A stretch of DNA of 7,037 nt from assembly GCA_947379975.1 (NCBI GenBank), contig CANCPF010000056.1, forward strand, positions 1 to 7,037, written 5' to 3'. Under the pieces are notes generated by a model, which did no database searches, was not told where the DNA came from, and saw nothing but the letters and a program-made list of their open reading frames with translations. Within the stretch, counting starts at the first letter, position 1. Every line of letters starts with the position of its first letter. Below, piece by piece: positions 5,763 to 7,037 of the stretch. The DNA comes from Methylophilaceae bacterium (GTDB lineage Bacteria; Pseudomonadota; Gammaproteobacteria; Burkholderiales; Methylophilaceae). The position numbers and the translations under genes are program-made.

Positions 5763-7037
5763 CTATTTATTCAATACTAAACCACCTAATAAAGCCGCCA
5801 CTGGCGCTTTTCTAGTCGTACTTGAGCGCACGGTCACTTGTTGATGCGCTGCAACTACCGCTTCGTAAGGTTTATCAAACCAAGGGTCACTATTTTTCTT
5901 TTTGAACGGCGTGCGTTTAGTTGCTGTTGCATCTTGATTTGAGCTAGCGCTAGCCGATTTATGTGCGCTAGGTTTACTAGTGCTTGAACTACTACTAGAG
6001 CTAGTACGCGCTCTAGTGCTTGATTTTTCAATCGTTACCGTTTCTCTAGTAATTTGGCGTTTAATCAGTTTCTCGATTTCCACCATATACTTTTCTTCTT
6101 CAGGGCTTACGAACGATATCGCAATTCCTGATGCACCGGCACGGCCGGTACGACCAATTCTATGCACGTAATCTTCTGGCGCACTTGGAATCTCATAGTT
6201 AATTACCATCGGTAATTCGCTAATATCTAAGCCACGAGCGGCTACATCAGTGGCTACTAGTGCGGTAATTGTGCCTGCCTTAAAGCCATCTAAGGCTTTA
6301 ATACGTTCTTGTTGGGTTTTGTCGCCGTGAATCGCATCTGCGGCAAGGCCTTCACGCTCTAAGCTACGGCTTAAGCGGCTGGCAGTAATTTTGGTTTTGG
6401 TGAATATAATCACCTGTTTTGCATCGGCTGTTTTTAGTAGTTGTATCAGTAAAGCTTCTTTATCGCTTTGTTCGACTGAATACACTTTTTGTGTCACGTT
6501 ATCGTTAGTGGCATTGCTGCGCGCAACTTCGATTAACTGTGGTTTGGTTAGAAAGTCATCGGCTAATTTTTTAATATCATTCGAAAATGTCGCTGAAAAC
6601 ATTAAATTTTGACGCTGCTTAGGTAGCAACGCCAAAATTCTTTTCAAATCAGGCATAAAGCCCATGTCCAACATTCTATCGGCTTCATCTAGTACTAACA
6701 TTTGCACTTGATTCAGCTGTACTGTTTTTTGTTCAATGTGATCCAACAAGCGACCAGGAGTAGCAACCAAAACCTCAATCCCGGTTTTTAAATGCGGGGT
6801 TTGTGTTCTTATATCTACACCGCCGTAAACCACCAGTGAGCGTAGTGGCGTATGTTTTGCATAAGCGCGTACACTTTCTTCTACCTGAATGGCCAGTTCG
6901 CGCGTTGGCGTTAAAATCAACGCACGGACTGGATGTTTTGCAGGTGAAGCACCATTGTTGGCAAACGGTAGTAATTTTTGTAGCAAGGGTAACGCAAATG
7001 CGGCAGTTTTACCTGTACCAGTTTGCGCGCCTGCCAT
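5763..7037 (-). CDS. rhlE: DEAD-box RNA helicase RhlE, N-terminus outside window
   Basis: This is an ATP-dependent RNA helicase; RhlE family members act in ribosome assembly and RNA turnover, often in the cold. Numbering the 424 visible residues: motif I AQTGTGKT 4-11, Ia PTRELA 44-49, GG 72-73, TPGR 93-96, II DEAD 117-120, III SAT 148-150, IV IIFTKTK 210-216, V TDVAARGLDI 263-272 and VI HRIGRTGRAG 292-301. The DEADRMLDMGF and NLMFSATFSNDIK segments favour RhlE over SrmB or DbpA. The Met at 7037 sits inside the motif I region and is not the real start; the Q motif and some tens of residues lie beyond the window. After about residue 330 comes a low-complexity tail rich in Ser/Thr (339-366, including a run of seven Ser), then a basic patch (RTPFKKK) and DPWFDKPYE, ending ALLGGLVLNK. 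Such basic tails usually bind RNA without specificity. The gene ends at the shared terminator and converges on the globin gene. Confidence 0.95.
   Translation of the reverse strand: MAGAQTGTGKTAAFALPLLQKLLPFANNGASPAKHPVRALILTPTRELAIQVEESVRAYAKHTPLRSLVVYGGVDIRTQTPHLKTGIEVLVATPGRLLDHIEQKTVQLNQVQMLVLDEADRMLDMGFMPDLKRILALLPKQRQNLMFSATFSNDIKKLADDFLTKPQLIEVARSNATNDNVTQKVYSVEQSDKEALLIQLLKTADAKQVIIFTKTKITASRLSRSLEREGLAADAIHGDKTQQERIKALDGFKAGTITALVATDVAARGLDISELPMVINYEIPSAPEDYVHRIGRTGRAGASGIAISFVSPEEEKYMVEIEKLIKRQITRETVTIEKSSTRARTSSSSSSSTSKPSAHKSASASSNQDATATKRTPFKKKNSDPWFDKPYEAVVAAHQQVTVRSSTTRKAPVAALLGGLVLNK

Noticed and set aside
7027..7037. True start of rhlE at the Met encoded at 7037-7035
   Set aside because: This Met is immediately before AGAQTGTGKT (motif I). 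RhlE proteins need an upstream Q motif, so the gene is simply cut by the window edge.

Overview
The window looks like chromosomal DNA from a low-to-moderate G+C Gram-negative proteobacterium. An outer-membrane TonB-dependent receptor, a sigma-54 activator with a GAFTGA loop, formate-dependent PurT and an RhlE helicase with a serine/basic tail ending in an ALLGG-type motif all fit a beta- or gammaproteobacterium. From overall protein character and AT-rich codon use, my best guess is a betaproteobacterium near Methylophilaceae. That placement is recognition, not something computed here.

Layout: (1) 1-57 holds a short leader with a good -24/-12 (sigma-54) promoter candidate and a clear ribosome binding site. 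(2) 58-2343 is a complete TonB-dependent receptor of unknown substrate. (3) About 2384/2411-3817 is a complete NtrC-type response regulator (receiver, AAA+, Fis-type HTH), only 40-67 bases downstream with no terminator between, so probably in the same transcript. (4) 3818-3983 is a 166-base intergenic region with two inverted repeats and competing promoter candidates. (5) 3984-5183 is purT. (6) 5229-5648 is a group II truncated haemoglobin. (7) 5649-5762 carries two strong hairpins between convergent genes, the second a textbook bidirectional terminator. (8) 5763-7037, minus strand, is RhlE lacking its N-terminus because the window ends.

How the parts may work together: the receptor has a plausible sigma-54 promoter and is followed directly by a sigma-54-dependent activator. 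The simplest model is a positively autoregulated uptake module in which the regulator activates receptor expression in response to a histidine kinase outside the window. purT and the globin form a second likely transcript. PurT consumes formate in purine synthesis, and the globin is a haem protein for O2/NO/redox chemistry; no functional link between them is evident. rhlE is an independent convergent unit.

No mobile elements, CRISPR arrays, RNA genes or pseudogenes were recognised. Every gene belongs to a known family, and I do not see a convincing new biological system. The most interesting leads are the receptor/activator circuit and the structured intergenic region upstream of purT.
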